A DNA stretch of 64,000 nucleotides from an uncultured Pelagibacteraceae bacterium (GTDB lineage: Bacteria; Pseudomonadota; Alphaproteobacteria; Pelagibacterales; Pelagibacteraceae). Below, in pieces: positions 25,653 to 34,268 of the stretch (the first letter of the stretch is position 1; each line of letters starts with the position of its first letter). The stretch covers positions 23,542 to 87,541 of the forward strand of contig CACKGP010000004.1 in NCBI GenBank assembly GCA_902599805.1. The letters are read 5' to 3'. Made by a program: the position numbers and the translations under genes. Under the pieces are notes generated by a model, which was not told the origin of the DNA, ran no database searches, and was given only the letters and a program-made list of their open reading frames with translations.

Positions 25653-26555
25653 ATGACATTTAAAAAAGACCTCATAATTGGGCTTTCCAAAAAAAATAAG
25701 TCTATTCCGTCTAAATATCACTATGATTTAAAGGGAAGCAAATTTTTTGAAAAGATAACAAAACAAAAAGAATATTATCCCACAAGAAAAGAAAAGGAGA
25801 TTTTAAAAAAAATCTCTAAAGAAATACCGAAACTATTTAATAGTAAGCTATCATATGTAGAATTGGGAAGTGGAGCTATAGATAAGATAAAATTACTAAT
25901 TAATAAAGATGTCAAATATTATGTTCCACTCGATATATCCCTAGATTATGTAAAAAAGTCAGTAAAAAAACTTAAAAAGCAATATCCAAAAATTAAAATA
26001 AAACCTAAAAAAATTGATTATTCTAAGCATTTTAAAATACCCAATCTGAAAGAAACAACTAAAGTCTATTTTTTTCTAGGTTCTTCTATCGGCAATTTTC
26101 ATAATAAAGAGGAAGTTAAATTTTTAAGAAAGTTAAGAAAAAGTATAAATAAAAACAACTATTTGTTCATTGGAGTTGATCTTATTAAAAATAAACAAAT
26201 TCTTGATAAAGCATACAATGATAAAAAAGGGTATACGGCTAAATTTAGTTTAAATTTAATTAATATTATAAATAGAACACAAAAAACTAATCTGAATATT
26301 AATAATTTTTATTATCATGGGTATTACAATACTAAATTAAGATGTATTCACGGTTTTTTAGTAAGTAAAATTAATCAAAATTTTAAAATCGGTAATAAGA
26401 AATTTTTTTTAAAAAAGAGTGAGAGAATTTTAGTCGAAATTTCAAACAAATTTACTATTCAATCTTTCACAAAACTGGCTTCAAATACTGGTTGGACTAC
26501 TAAGCGAGTTTGGTTAGATAAACAAAAATATTATTCTCTATTCCTACTAAAATAG
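25653..26555 (+). CDS. egtD: EgtD-like histidine N-alpha-methyltransferase
   Basis: SAM-dependent methyltransferase of 300 residues in the EgtD/DUF2260 family, which trimethylates histidine to hercynine, the first step of ergothioneine synthesis. Family features are PSKYHYDLKGSKFFEKIT and YYPTRKEKEIL near the N terminus, SAM-binding VELGSGAIDKIKLLI, VPLDIS, the FFLGSSIGNF block and the C-terminal VEISNKFT...SFTKLASNTGW. The neighbours are betaine and iron transport genes, and no egtB-like gene lies in the window. It could methylate another substrate. Confidence 0.85.
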   Translation: MTFKKDLIIGLSKKNKSIPSKYHYDLKGSKFFEKITKQKEYYPTRKEKEILKKISKEIPKLFNSKLSYVELGSGAIDKIKLLINKDVKYYVPLDISLDYVKKSVKKLKKQYPKIKIKPKKIDYSKHFKIPNLKETTKVYFFLGSSIGNFHNKEEVKFLRKLRKSINKNNYLFIGVDLIKNKQILDKAYNDKKGYTAKFSLNLINIINRTQKTNLNINNFYYHGYYNTKLRCIHGFLVSKINQNFKIGNKKFFLKKSERILVEISNKFTIQSFTKLASNTGWTTKRVWLDKQKYYSLFLLK

Positions 26556-26579
26556 TAAGGTATGCGACGTTTTTGCCAT

Positions 26580-26615
26580 TGATAATCATTATCACTTATG
26601 TGATAACCATTCTCA
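26580..26615. promoter_or_regulatory. Tandem Fur-type boxes upstream of iron transport operon
   Basis: TGATAATCATTATCA (26580-26594) is a 15-base perfect palindrome around one central base and matches the Fur-box repeat GATAATnATTATC. A second, imperfect copy, TGATAACCATTCTCA (26601-26615), begins exactly 21 bases later, two helical turns, ending just before the Shine-Dalgarno of the iron-binding-protein gene. This placement fits repression of iron uptake by a Fur-family protein when iron is plentiful. Confidence 0.85.
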
Positions 26616-26628
26616 AATGGAGAAAACT

Positions 26629-27663
26629 ATGAATAAATTAATTAGAGTAATTGGACTAGGTATTGTTGGTTTGTTTTCAACTTTACTAGTTGCAAACTCA
26701 GTTTTCGCAAATGAAGTAAACGTCTTCAGTGCGAGACATTATGATTCTGATGTTCAGCTTTATGAAAAATTCACGGCAAAAACTGGAATAAAAGTTAATG
26801 TTGTGTCTGGAAAAGATAAAGCTTTACAAAAAAGAATTAAAGAAGAAGGGAAGGACAGTAAAGCAGATATATATATAACTGCAGATGCTGGAAGATTAGG
26901 AGCTTTTCAAGCTGAAGGAATGTTTCAAAAGGGAGCAAGTTCTGCAGCGTTAAAAAAAGTTGTACCTGCTAATTTTAGATCACCTTATTGGGTTGGAATA
27001 GCAAAAAGAGCAAGAATAATTTATTACAATCCAAAAACAGTTAACCCTTCATGGAATATGAGTTATGAAGATTTAGCTGATCCTAAATACAAAGGTAGAG
27101 TAGTAATAAGAAAATCAAGCAACATTTATAATCAGTCTTTAGTTGCATCACTTATTAAAAATAATGGTGAGAAAAAAACTGCAGCATGGGCTAAAGGAAT
27201 GGTAAATAACTTTGCTAGAAAACCAACTGGTAACGACAGAGCACAGATATTAGCAGTAGCTGCTGGAGAAGCAGATTGGGCTGTAGCAAATACATATTAC
27301 TTAGCTTTAATGTTATCTGGAAAAAAAGGTGCCGAACAACAAGCGGCAGCTAAAAAAGTAATGCCTTTCTTCCCAAATCAGGACGGAAGAGGCACACATA
27401 TGAACATTAGTGGCGGTGGTATATTAAAACACGCACCAAATAAAGCTAATGCAGTTAAATTGTTAGAGTTTCTTCTAACCCCTGAAGCTCAACAGCATAT
27501 TGTTAACAATACTTTTGAGTATCCAATGATACCTGGTGTTGAGGCAAATAAATTAATTGCACAATTTGGTTTAGATTTTAAACAAGATCTAAAAACAAAA
27601 GTTTCTAATTATGGAAAACTCCAAGCTAAAGCTTTGAAAGTAATGAACGAAGCTGGCTGGTAA
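26629..27663 (+). CDS. fbpA: Ferric iron ABC transporter substrate-binding protein
   Basis: Periplasmic iron-binding protein of the FbpA/FutA family. I choose ATG 26629 rather than 26617 because GGAGA lies 5 bases upstream of it. A signal peptide (about 1-28, ending NSVFANE) precedes VNVFSARHYDSDVQLYEKFTAKTGIKVNVV. ADIYITADAGRLGAFQAEGMFQ, the Arg-rich VGIAKRARIIYYNP and NTYYLALMLSG (Tyr pair typical of Fe ligands), and C-terminal EFLLTPEAQQHIVNNTFEYP are characteristic. Fur-type palindromes directly upstream support an iron role. Permease and ATPase genes follow. Confidence 0.93.
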   Translation: MNKLIRVIGLGIVGLFSTLLVANSVFANEVNVFSARHYDSDVQLYEKFTAKTGIKVNVVSGKDKALQKRIKEEGKDSKADIYITADAGRLGAFQAEGMFQKGASSAALKKVVPANFRSPYWVGIAKRARIIYYNPKTVNPSWNMSYEDLADPKYKGRVVIRKSSNIYNQSLVASLIKNNGEKKTAAWAKGMVNNFARKPTGNDRAQILAVAAGEADWAVANTYYLALMLSGKKGAEQQAAAKKVMPFFPNQDGRGTHMNISGGGILKHAPNKANAVKLLEFLLTPEAQQHIVNNTFEYPMIPGVEANKLIAQFGLDFKQDLKTKVSNYGKLQAKALKVMNEAGW

Positions 27664-27679
27664 TTCTATAATAGAACAA

Positions 27680-27720
27680 TTTAGTCCCTGGACTCCTCCG
27701 GGGACTAAATTTAGGAGGAG
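27680..27720 (+). promoter_or_regulatory. Hairpin whose loop pairs with the permease Shine-Dalgarno
   Basis: TTTAGTCCC (27680-27688) and GGGACTAAA (27701-27709) form a 9-bp perfect stem. The 12-base loop contains CTCCTCC (27693-27699), the exact reverse complement of GGAGGAG (27714-27720), which is the Shine-Dalgarno of the permease that starts with TTG at 27723. The element could cap the binding-protein mRNA and also sequester the permease ribosome site through a pseudoknot or an alternative fold. Only 4 bases separate stem and Shine-Dalgarno, so partial stem opening might be needed. Confidence 0.7.
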
Positions 27721-27722
27721 AA

Positions 27723-29339
27723 TTGATAAAGAGGATAAATTTTTGGGTTATTTTTGCTTTTTTAGTACCTTTACTGGTTGCTATACCTATATTCACAGTT
27801 TTTTTAAGTTTTTTTGATACAACAGGAAACTATTTAGATCTTTTAAAAGACACCTTTCTTTTAAAGTATTTAAGTAATTCATTTTTAATTTTATTAGGTG
27901 TATTGTCACTAACTTTTATATTTGGTGTAACCTCAGCTTATTTTGTATCTTTCTATAAATTTCCTGGTGTTAACTTTTTTAAATGGGCGTTGATATTGTC
28001 TTTTGCTGTTCCAGCTTACATTTATGCTTATTCTTTAGTTGCTTTTTTTGAAAATTATGGGACAGCATTTAGTATTTTAACTTATTTATTTGGCGAAGGA
28101 GATTATAATAAAAATATACCAAAATTTGATGGCTTAATTGGATCCATGTTTTCGATTTCTTTCTCTTTATTTGGTTACGTTTATGTTTTAACAAGAGCTT
28201 CTTTTGTATTTCAATCTCACAATCTTATAGAAGTTGGAAAAAATTTAGGTTTATCATCATATGAAAGTTTTTTTAAAATTATTTTACCATCAGCAAGACC
28301 CGCAATAGTAGTGGGGTTATCGCTTGTTGCGATGGAAACCCTGTCAGATTTTGGAACAGTAGATTTTTTTAGTATTTCAACACTAACCACAGCTATTTAC
28401 AATGCCTGGATTTCTTTTGATGATTTAACAACTGCAAATCAATTATCATTTGTTTTATTATTTTTTATCCTTCTACTATTTATTCTTGAAAATCTTTCAA
28501 GAAAAGGAGCAAAATATCATCAAAATTCAAAAGGAAACAAACCTATTCCAAAAATCCAGTTAGTCGGAGGTAAATCTATTCTTGCGACCTGTTTTTGTTC
28601 AATTTTATTTTTCTGTAGTTTTGTTTTTCCAGTTTCTCAAATGACTTATTGGACGATAAAATTTCCAAAATATTTTCAGGATATCAATTTTTGGTCACTA
28701 AATATGAATACATTGCTATTAGTATTTTTATCTAGTTTATTCTTGATCATATTTTCTTTTATGACTAATTATGGAAATAGAGTATCTAAAAATAAACTAA
28801 TTAGTTATTTATCAACTTTCTCAGTATCTGGTTATGCGTTACCAGGAATAATTTTAGCAGTTGCATTTATAACATTTATTTCGTGGTTTAGTGATTTTTT
28901 AAGTTCAATTTTTGGATTTAATAGTTTTAAGAATGTATTTATTGGATCTGTAGTTGGTCTTGTGATTGCGTATTTTGTAAGATTTTTCTCACTTTCTTAC
29001 AATGGAATTAAGTCTGGTTACTCTAAAATAAATAACTCTATTGATGAAAATGCATACCTTCTTGGATATTCTAAACTTAAAACATTCTCAACTATTCACT
29101 TACCTTATTTAAAGACTAATATATTGCTTGTTGGCGTTTTAATAGCTTTAGAAATTATTAAAGAACTTCCGATCACTTTAATATTGAGACCTTTTAATTT
29201 TGAGACTTTTGCAACTAAAGCTTATTCGTACGCCGCACAAGATTTGCTTGAGGCAGCTGCCTTTCCATCTTTATGCCTTATTATATGGGCCAGTATATTT
29301 ATATTATTTATCTCTAAATATATACTTTCTGAAAAATAA
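27723..29339 (+). CDS. fbpB: Ferric iron ABC transporter permease (FbpB type, fused)
   Basis: Inner-membrane protein of 538 residues with about twelve hydrophobic helices in two homologous halves, the duplicated permease form of FbpB/AfuB/ThiP importers. Two EAA loops are visible: EVGKNLGLSSYESFFKIILPSARPAI (about residues 168-195) and ENAYLLGYSKLKTFSTIHLPYLKTNI (about 440-465). It begins with TTG preceded by a strong GGAGGAG. Between it and the binding-protein gene is a stable hairpin, consistent with a lower dose of permease than binding protein. Confidence 0.92.
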   Translation: MIKRINFWVIFAFLVPLLVAIPIFTVFLSFFDTTGNYLDLLKDTFLLKYLSNSFLILLGVLSLTFIFGVTSAYFVSFYKFPGVNFFKWALILSFAVPAYIYAYSLVAFFENYGTAFSILTYLFGEGDYNKNIPKFDGLIGSMFSISFSLFGYVYVLTRASFVFQSHNLIEVGKNLGLSSYESFFKIILPSARPAIVVGLSLVAMETLSDFGTVDFFSISTLTTAIYNAWISFDDLTTANQLSFVLLFFILLLFILENLSRKGAKYHQNSKGNKPIPKIQLVGGKSILATCFCSILFFCSFVFPVSQMTYWTIKFPKYFQDINFWSLNMNTLLLVFLSSLFLIIFSFMTNYGNRVSKNKLISYLSTFSVSGYALPGIILAVAFITFISWFSDFLSSIFGFNSFKNVFIGSVVGLVIAYFVRFFSLSYNGIKSGYSKINNSIDENAYLLGYSKLKTFSTIHLPYLKTNILLVGVLIALEIIKELPITLILRPFNFETFATKAYSYAAQDLLEAAAFPSLCLIIWASIFILFISKYILSEK

Positions 29340-29356
29340 AGTTATATTACCTCTAA

Positions 29357-30427
29357 ATGAACCCAAATTTTCTTGAAATTAAAAATGCCACATTTGTTGC
29401 GAGTGAAAAAAACAAAATTAATAATGTGTCACTAACAATAAAAGAAAAAGGGGAGATTGTGTGTTTGTTAGGCCCATCTGGAGTTGGAAAGACAACTATT
29501 TTAAGAACAATTGCAGGCTTACAGGAATTAAAATCTGGGCAGATTAATTTAAAAGGAAAAACAATATCTTCTGAAAATTTTAACCTAGAACCTGAAAAAA
29601 GAAATATTGCTATGTGTTTTCAAGATAATTCCTTATTTCCTCATTTCAATGTAATGGAAAATATAAATATCGGAGCCAAAAGAAAAAATGGTTCTAAATT
29701 TAATTATTCAGATAAAGATTTAATTAAAATTCTTCACTTAGACGGTGTTCAAGAAAAATATCCTCACCAAATTAGTTCTGGTGAAGCACAAAGAGTTTCA
29801 TTAGCAAGATCTTTACTTTCTCGACCAGATTTACTCTTACTAGATGAGCCATTTGCTAATATAGACACTAGTTTGAAAGAAGAATTACAAAAGAAAATTA
29901 AAGATATTTTAAAAGAATTCAATATTACTACAATTATCGTAACTCACGATTCATACGAAGCATTCTTTATGGGTGATAAATGTGGAATACTATTAGATCA
30001 ATCACTCAAACAGTATGATGAACCGTACAATATACATCACGAACCAAATTCTCTTGAGGTTGCTAAATTTTTAAATAGAGGAGTTTTTGTTGATGTAAAA
30101 GTAGTTGAGACTGATTGTGCTGTTCATAGCTTAAGTCACCCAACTCTTGGTGAAATCAGAGGCAAACTAGTAAATAATTTTCCCGTTGGAACTACTGTTA
30201 AATTATTATTACAACCAGAGGATTTAAGGCATGATGATCAAAGTAAACTAAAATTAGAGGTTATCGACAGAAAGTTTAGAGGTACAAATTTTATTTACAC
30301 TTTAAAAACGAGCAGTGATGAAAAAATCCCGGTATTTGTCCATTCTCATCATATTCATCAACATGAGAAGTCTGAAAAATTTGGAATTAAAACTCCAATT
30401 TTCATTGACCACCTGGTATGTTTTTAA
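29357..30427 (+). CDS. fbpC: Ferric iron ABC transporter ATP-binding protein
   Basis: ATPase of 356 residues. It has Walker A GPSGVGKTT, the Q-loop CFQDNSLFPHFNVMENI, the ABC signature in the variant form ISSGEAQRVSLARSLLS, Walker B LLLLDEPFANID and the switch VTHDSYEAFFMGD. The C-terminal third (about 240-356) has a TOBE-like region (LLLQPEDLRHDDQSKL). The last residues include HSHHIHQHEK. It follows fbpB by 17 bases and completes the iron importer. tRNA-Arg lies 25 bases downstream. Confidence 0.92.
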   Translation: MNPNFLEIKNATFVASEKNKINNVSLTIKEKGEIVCLLGPSGVGKTTILRTIAGLQELKSGQINLKGKTISSENFNLEPEKRNIAMCFQDNSLFPHFNVMENINIGAKRKNGSKFNYSDKDLIKILHLDGVQEKYPHQISSGEAQRVSLARSLLSRPDLLLLDEPFANIDTSLKEELQKKIKDILKEFNITTIIVTHDSYEAFFMGDKCGILLDQSLKQYDEPYNIHHEPNSLEVAKFLNRGVFVDVKVVETDCAVHSLSHPTLGEIRGKLVNNFPVGTTVKLLLQPEDLRHDDQSKLKLEVIDRKFRGTNFIYTLKTSSDEKIPVFVHSHHIHQHEKSEKFGIKTPIFIDHLVCF

Positions 30428-30451
30428 GTAAGTATATATAATTAAATTAGA

Positions 30452-30528
30452 GCGCCCTTAGCTCAGCTGGATAGAGCATCGGTTTTCTAAACCGAGGGTC
30501 GTAGGTTCGAATCCTTCAGGGCGCGCCA
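30452..30528 (+). tRNA. tRNA-Arg (TCT)
   Basis: A full cloverleaf is readable. Acceptor GCGCCCT pairs with AGGGCGC, the D arm contains AGCTCAGCTGGATAGAGC, the anticodon stem CGGTT/AACCG encloses loop TTCTAAA (anticodon TCT), and the T arm contains GGTTCGAATCC. The CCA end is encoded (30526-30528). Confidence 0.96.
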
Positions 30529-30682
30529 TTAACACTTTAAAATTGTTGAAATCATTATTTAGGCTGAATCTTTATTAATGTAACTATATAAAGTATATAT
30601 TTATAACCCTAATATGATCGTGTCATTAAAAGACGCCTCTTTAACATCTTGAAGTACTGAATTTTATCAAACATAATAAGCG

Positions 30683-30716
30683 AAATTACATACAAATGTA
30701 ATTTATTGTTAACAAT
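30683..30716. promoter_or_regulatory. Two adjacent palindromes upstream of aapJ
   Basis: AAATTACAT and ATGTAATTT (30683-30704) form a 9-bp inverted repeat around ACAA. It is followed at once by the perfect 12-base palindrome ATTGTTAACAAT (30705-30716), which ends 4 bases before the AGGGGAT Shine-Dalgarno of aapJ. The pair could be operators for a nitrogen or amino-acid regulator or a 5'-leader RNA structure. The roughly 200-base leader between tRNA-Arg and aapJ otherwise shows no recognisable riboswitch. Confidence 0.55.
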
Positions 30717-30732
30717 AAAAAGGGGATAAATA

Positions 30733-31770
30733 ATGCTAAGAACATTAAAAGCGTTGGTTTATTTGCTTACTTCAATTGCACTATTAGTTAGTTTCGAAAC
30801 TAGTGCGTTTGCAAAAAAATCAAAAACTCTTAAGAAAACTCAGAAGATGGGTTTTGTAAGATGTGGTGTCTCTCAAGGTCTTCCGGGATTTTCTAATGCT
30901 GATGCATCAGGAAACTGGACAGGCGTTGACGTAGATCTATGTAGAGCTGTTGCAGCCGCTACTCTTGGCGATTCTGGAAAAGTTAAATTTTTTCCATTAA
31001 GCGCAAAAGAAAGATTTACAGCACTTACATCTGGTGAAATAGACGTCTTATCAAGAAATACTACTTGGACATTATCAAGAGATGCTGACATTGGTTTAAC
31101 TTTTGTTGGTGTAAACTTCTATGATGGACAAGGTTTCATGGTTAGAAAAAGTTCTGGTATTACATCTGTAAATCAATTTAAAGCAGGTGTATCAGCTTGT
31201 ACAAACTTAGGTACAACAACAGAGCTTAACATGAGGGACTTTTTTAATTCTAAAGGAATTAAATATGAGCCAGTAACTTTTGAAAAAGCTGACGAAGTCG
31301 TAGCTGCATATGATGCAGGAAGATGCGATACTTACACTACTGACAAATCTGGTCTAGCAGCTCAAAGAATTAAATTGAGCAAGCCAGATGATCATATAGT
31401 GTTACCAGAAACAATCTCTAAAGAACCATTAGGACCTGTTGTAAGACAGGGTGATGCTGTTTGGGAAGATATTGTTAGATGGTCACTAAACGTTATGATC
31501 GAAGCAGAAGAGTACGGTATTACATCTGCTAATGCTGACAGCATGAAATCTTCAGACAATCCAGCAGTAAAAAGATTAGTTGGAGCTGAAGGTGAATTAG
31601 GAGCAGCATTTGGTCTAGATAACGACTGGAGCTTAAGAATTATCAAGCAAGTTGGTAATTACGGTGAAAGCTATAAACGAAATATAGCTGATACTGGAAT
31701 TTTACCAGACAGAGGTCCAAATCAACTTTGGACTAAAGGTGGTATACTTTACGTTCCACCAGCAAGATAA
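30733..31770 (+). CDS. aapJ: General L-amino acid ABC substrate-binding protein
   Basis: Periplasmic binding protein of 345 residues in the AapJ/BztA family. The signal peptide (about 1-27, ending SAFAKK) is followed by MGFVRCGVSQGLPGFSNADASGNWTGVDVDLCRAVAAATLGD, which is typical. NTTWTLSRDADIGLTFVGVNFYDGQGFMVR and AGRCDTYTTDKSGLAAQRI are family blocks. It heads aapJQMP with a strong terminator-like hairpin right after its stop. AapJ systems take up a broad range of L-amino acids. Confidence 0.95.
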   Translation: MLRTLKALVYLLTSIALLVSFETSAFAKKSKTLKKTQKMGFVRCGVSQGLPGFSNADASGNWTGVDVDLCRAVAAATLGDSGKVKFFPLSAKERFTALTSGEIDVLSRNTTWTLSRDADIGLTFVGVNFYDGQGFMVRKSSGITSVNQFKAGVSACTNLGTTTELNMRDFFNSKGIKYEPVTFEKADEVVAAYDAGRCDTYTTDKSGLAAQRIKLSKPDDHIVLPETISKEPLGPVVRQGDAVWEDIVRWSLNVMIEAEEYGITSANADSMKSSDNPAVKRLVGAEGELGAAFGLDNDWSLRIIKQVGNYGESYKRNIADTGILPDRGPNQLWTKGGILYVPPAR

Positions 31771-31794
31771 TTGCTAATAATTATTACTAAAAAG

Positions 31795-31825
31795 AAAGGG
31801 CTAGATTTATCTGGCCCTTTTTTTT
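31795..31825 (+). terminator. Intrinsic-terminator-like attenuator between aapJ and aapQ
   Basis: AAAGGGC (31795-31801) and GCCCTTT (31814-31820) pair, extended inward by one G-U and three more pairs to the loop TTTA, with eight consecutive T residues at 31818-31825. It has all the marks of a Rho-independent terminator but sits inside an operon, 25 bases after the aapJ stop. It should terminate most transcripts and so give excess binding protein. Confidence 0.85.
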
Positions 31826-31839
31826 ATACATAAGAAAAG

Positions 31840-32991
31840 ATGAATTTAAGAATTAAAAGTATTATTCCCCAATTATTAACACTGTTATTTGTGGTAGCAG
31901 TGATAGGCTTTTTCACTATTAATGCACAACTGAACATGGAAGAGAGAGGTATTGATTTCGGTTATGGATTTTTAAACCAGGAGTCATCATTCGATGTTCA
32001 ATTTTCATTGATAGAATATGATGGTTCTCATTCCTATGCAAAAGCATATTTAGTTGGATTATTAAACACTATTTTAGTTTCAGTTTTAGGTATTATTTTT
32101 TGCACTATAATTGGTGTAATTGTTGGTATAGCAAGATTGTCTCCAAATTATTTGATAAGAAATACTGCTGCTTGGTATGTTGAATTTTTTAGAAATGTTC
32201 CATTGCTGTTACAAATATTTTTCTGGTACTATGCTGCTTTAAGAGCATTACCTTTACCTGAAAATACAGAACCTCTATTTGGCGTTACTTATTTAACCGT
32301 TAAAGGTTATTATATTCCACGTTTAATTTGGGAAAATTTTGATATCTTAATTTATTCAATTTTAGCCTCGATAATCTCTATTGTTTTCATAAGAAATTAT
32401 GCGAGAAAATTACAAGAGGAAAAAGGTCAACAGCTTCCAGTTTTTTTGATTTCAGTTGGATTACTATTAATACTTCCAGCGATAACATTTATAACTGGAA
32501 TGGTTCAATTAGACGTTTCATTACCAGTTTTAAAACAATTGTCTAAAACGTCTTTTATATACGCTGAAGGTATAAGTGTCCCACCAGAATTAATAGCATT
32601 AGTATTAGCTTTATCTCTATACACTGCTACTTTTGTTGCAGAATGTGTAAGGGCAGGGATTCAAGGTATTAGCAAAGGGCAGAAAGAAGCAGCTGCCTCA
32701 GTAGGCTTAACACCTAATCAAATTCTCAAACTTGTTATAATGCCTCAAGCTTTAAGAATAATTATTCCACCAACTACCAATCAATATTTAAATTTAACCA
32801 AAAATTCATCATTAGCAGCAGCTATAGCTTATCCTGATCTTGTCTTGGTTTTTGCTGGTACTGCATTAATGCAGACTGGTAGAGCAATTGAGATAGTTTC
32901 AATAACAATGTTAACTTATTTAACCTTAAGCTTATCAATATCAATTTTAATGAATTGGTATAACAAAAAAATAGCAATTAAAGAAAAATAA
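31840..32991 (+). CDS. aapQ: General L-amino acid ABC permease AapQ
   Basis: First permease of the amino-acid importer, 383 residues in the HisM/AapQ family. The N-terminal helix (about 10-26) is followed by a periplasmic stretch with GIDFGYGFLNQESSFDVQFSLIEYD, characteristic of AapQ/BztB. Later helices carry YVEFFRNVPLLLQIFFWY and the EAA loop GQKEAAASVGLTPNQILKLVIMPQALRIIIPPTTNQYLNLTKNSSLAAAIAYPDL. Its stop is next to the aapM start, so the permeases are translationally linked. Confidence 0.95.
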   Translation: MNLRIKSIIPQLLTLLFVVAVIGFFTINAQLNMEERGIDFGYGFLNQESSFDVQFSLIEYDGSHSYAKAYLVGLLNTILVSVLGIIFCTIIGVIVGIARLSPNYLIRNTAAWYVEFFRNVPLLLQIFFWYYAALRALPLPENTEPLFGVTYLTVKGYYIPRLIWENFDILIYSILASIISIVFIRNYARKLQEEKGQQLPVFLISVGLLLILPAITFITGMVQLDVSLPVLKQLSKTSFIYAEGISVPPELIALVLALSLYTATFVAECVRAGIQGISKGQKEAAASVGLTPNQILKLVIMPQALRIIIPPTTNQYLNLTKNSSLAAAIAYPDLVLVFAGTALMQTGRAIEIVSITMLTYLTLSLSISILMNWYNKKIAIKEK

Positions 32992-32992
32992 A

Positions 32993-34267
32993 ATGATTAA
33001 TATTAATATTTTAAAACCAACTAGTTCTAACTTTCAAACCTATTTATATATAGGTTCAGCTCTTATTTTTTTAGGTATTTTTGATGTTTTCTTGAGAAGT
33101 TTTTTTAATATTAATTATTTAACTTTTTTACCTGACTCGTTAAATTTATTTTTCCCTTTGATAATAGGTTTAATTGGTTTGCAAATGATAAGGCTTGAAT
33201 ATTCAGGTAATAGACTAGTCGATAAAATTAACCAAAATATAAATAATAATTCATTCAATGCGGGATTAACTTTAATAATTATATTTCTTACTCTTTTAAT
33301 AATTCCACCAGCTTTAGATTGGATGATACTTGAAGCAACGATTTCTGGTGACACAAAAGAAGCATGTGTAGCAACAGAAGGAGCTTGCTGGACATATATA
33401 AAAGTATGGTTCAGAAGATTTATGTACGGCATGTATCCTAATGATTTTCACTGGAGAATAAACACTGCATTCATTGTTTTAATTGCATTTGCATTTGTAG
33501 GTTATTTTATGAGAGGTAAATTAAAAAATTATATAACTTTTTATTATGCAATTCTTTATCCAATAATCGCATTTATTATTATTAATTTTTTAATTTCAGG
33601 AGGTTCTTTTGGTCTTGAGTGGGTTGAAACTAATGCATGGGGAGGATTATCTTTAACATTTATTGTCTCATTCTTTGGCTTAATTTTTTGTTTTCCTTTA
33701 GGAATGATTTTAGCTCTGGGAAGAAGATCTGAATTACCAATTATTAAATATATTTCAATTGGTTATATTGAGTTTTGGAGAGGCGTTCCATTGATTACAG
33801 TTTTATTTATGTCATCTGTAATGTTTCCAATGTTCTTACCGTCTGACGCTTTTGTAGATAAACTTATTAGAGTGATTGCAGCGATTATACTTTTCGAGGC
33901 CGCTTATGTTGCAGAGGTTATAAGAGGTGGTTTGCAAGCTTTACCAAGAGGACAATATGATGCCGCTAAATCTTTAGGAATGGGTTATTGGAAAATGCAA
34001 ATTTTCGTAATTCTTCCACAGGCATTAAAATTAGTAATACCTGGAATTGCAAATACATTCTTAGCACTAGTGAAAGACACACCATTAATTTTTGTTGTTG
34101 GCCTATCTGAAGTGGTCGGAATGTTGCAAATGGCTAAAACAAATCCTAAATGGCTCGGATATGCCATGGAAGGCTATATATTTGCCTCTATATTATTCTG
34201 GGCAATTTGTTATGCTATGAGTAAATATAGTCAGTATTTAGAATTAAAATATAAAACGGAAAGATAA
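32993..34267 (+). CDS. aapM: General L-amino acid ABC permease AapM
   Basis: Second permease, 424 residues. The N-terminal half has several helices and the segment [26 protein letters not shown], a known feature of AapM/BztC. The C-terminal half is the HisM-like core with [22 protein letters not shown] and the EAA loop [33 protein letters not shown]. It is followed by aapP after 1 base. Length and features agree with family members. Confidence 0.95.
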   Translation: MININILKPTSSNFQTYLYIGSALIFLGIFDVFLRSFFNINYLTFLPDSLNLFFPLIIGLIGLQMIRLEYSGNRLVDKINQNINNNSFNAGLTLIIIFLTLLIIPPALDWMILEATISGDTKEACVATEGACWTYIKVWFRRFMYGMYPNDFHWRINTAFIVLIAFAFVGYFMRGKLKNYITFYYAILYPIIAFIIINFLISGGSFGLEWVETNAWGGLSLTFIVSFFGLIFCFPLGMILALGRRSELPIIKYISIGYIEFWRGVPLITVLFMSSVMFPMFLPSDAFVDKLIRVIAAIILFEAAYVAEVIRGGLQALPRGQYDAAKSLGMGYWKMQIFVILPQALKLVIPGIANTFLALVKDTPLIFVVGLSEVVGMLQMAKTNPKWLGYAMEGYIFASILFWAICYAMSKYSQYLELKYKTER

Positions 34268-34268
34268 A

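Noticed and set aside
30529-30682. Riboswitch in the leader upstream of aapJ
   Set aside because: I could not match any known conserved riboswitch core. Only the two palindromes near the start codon stand out.
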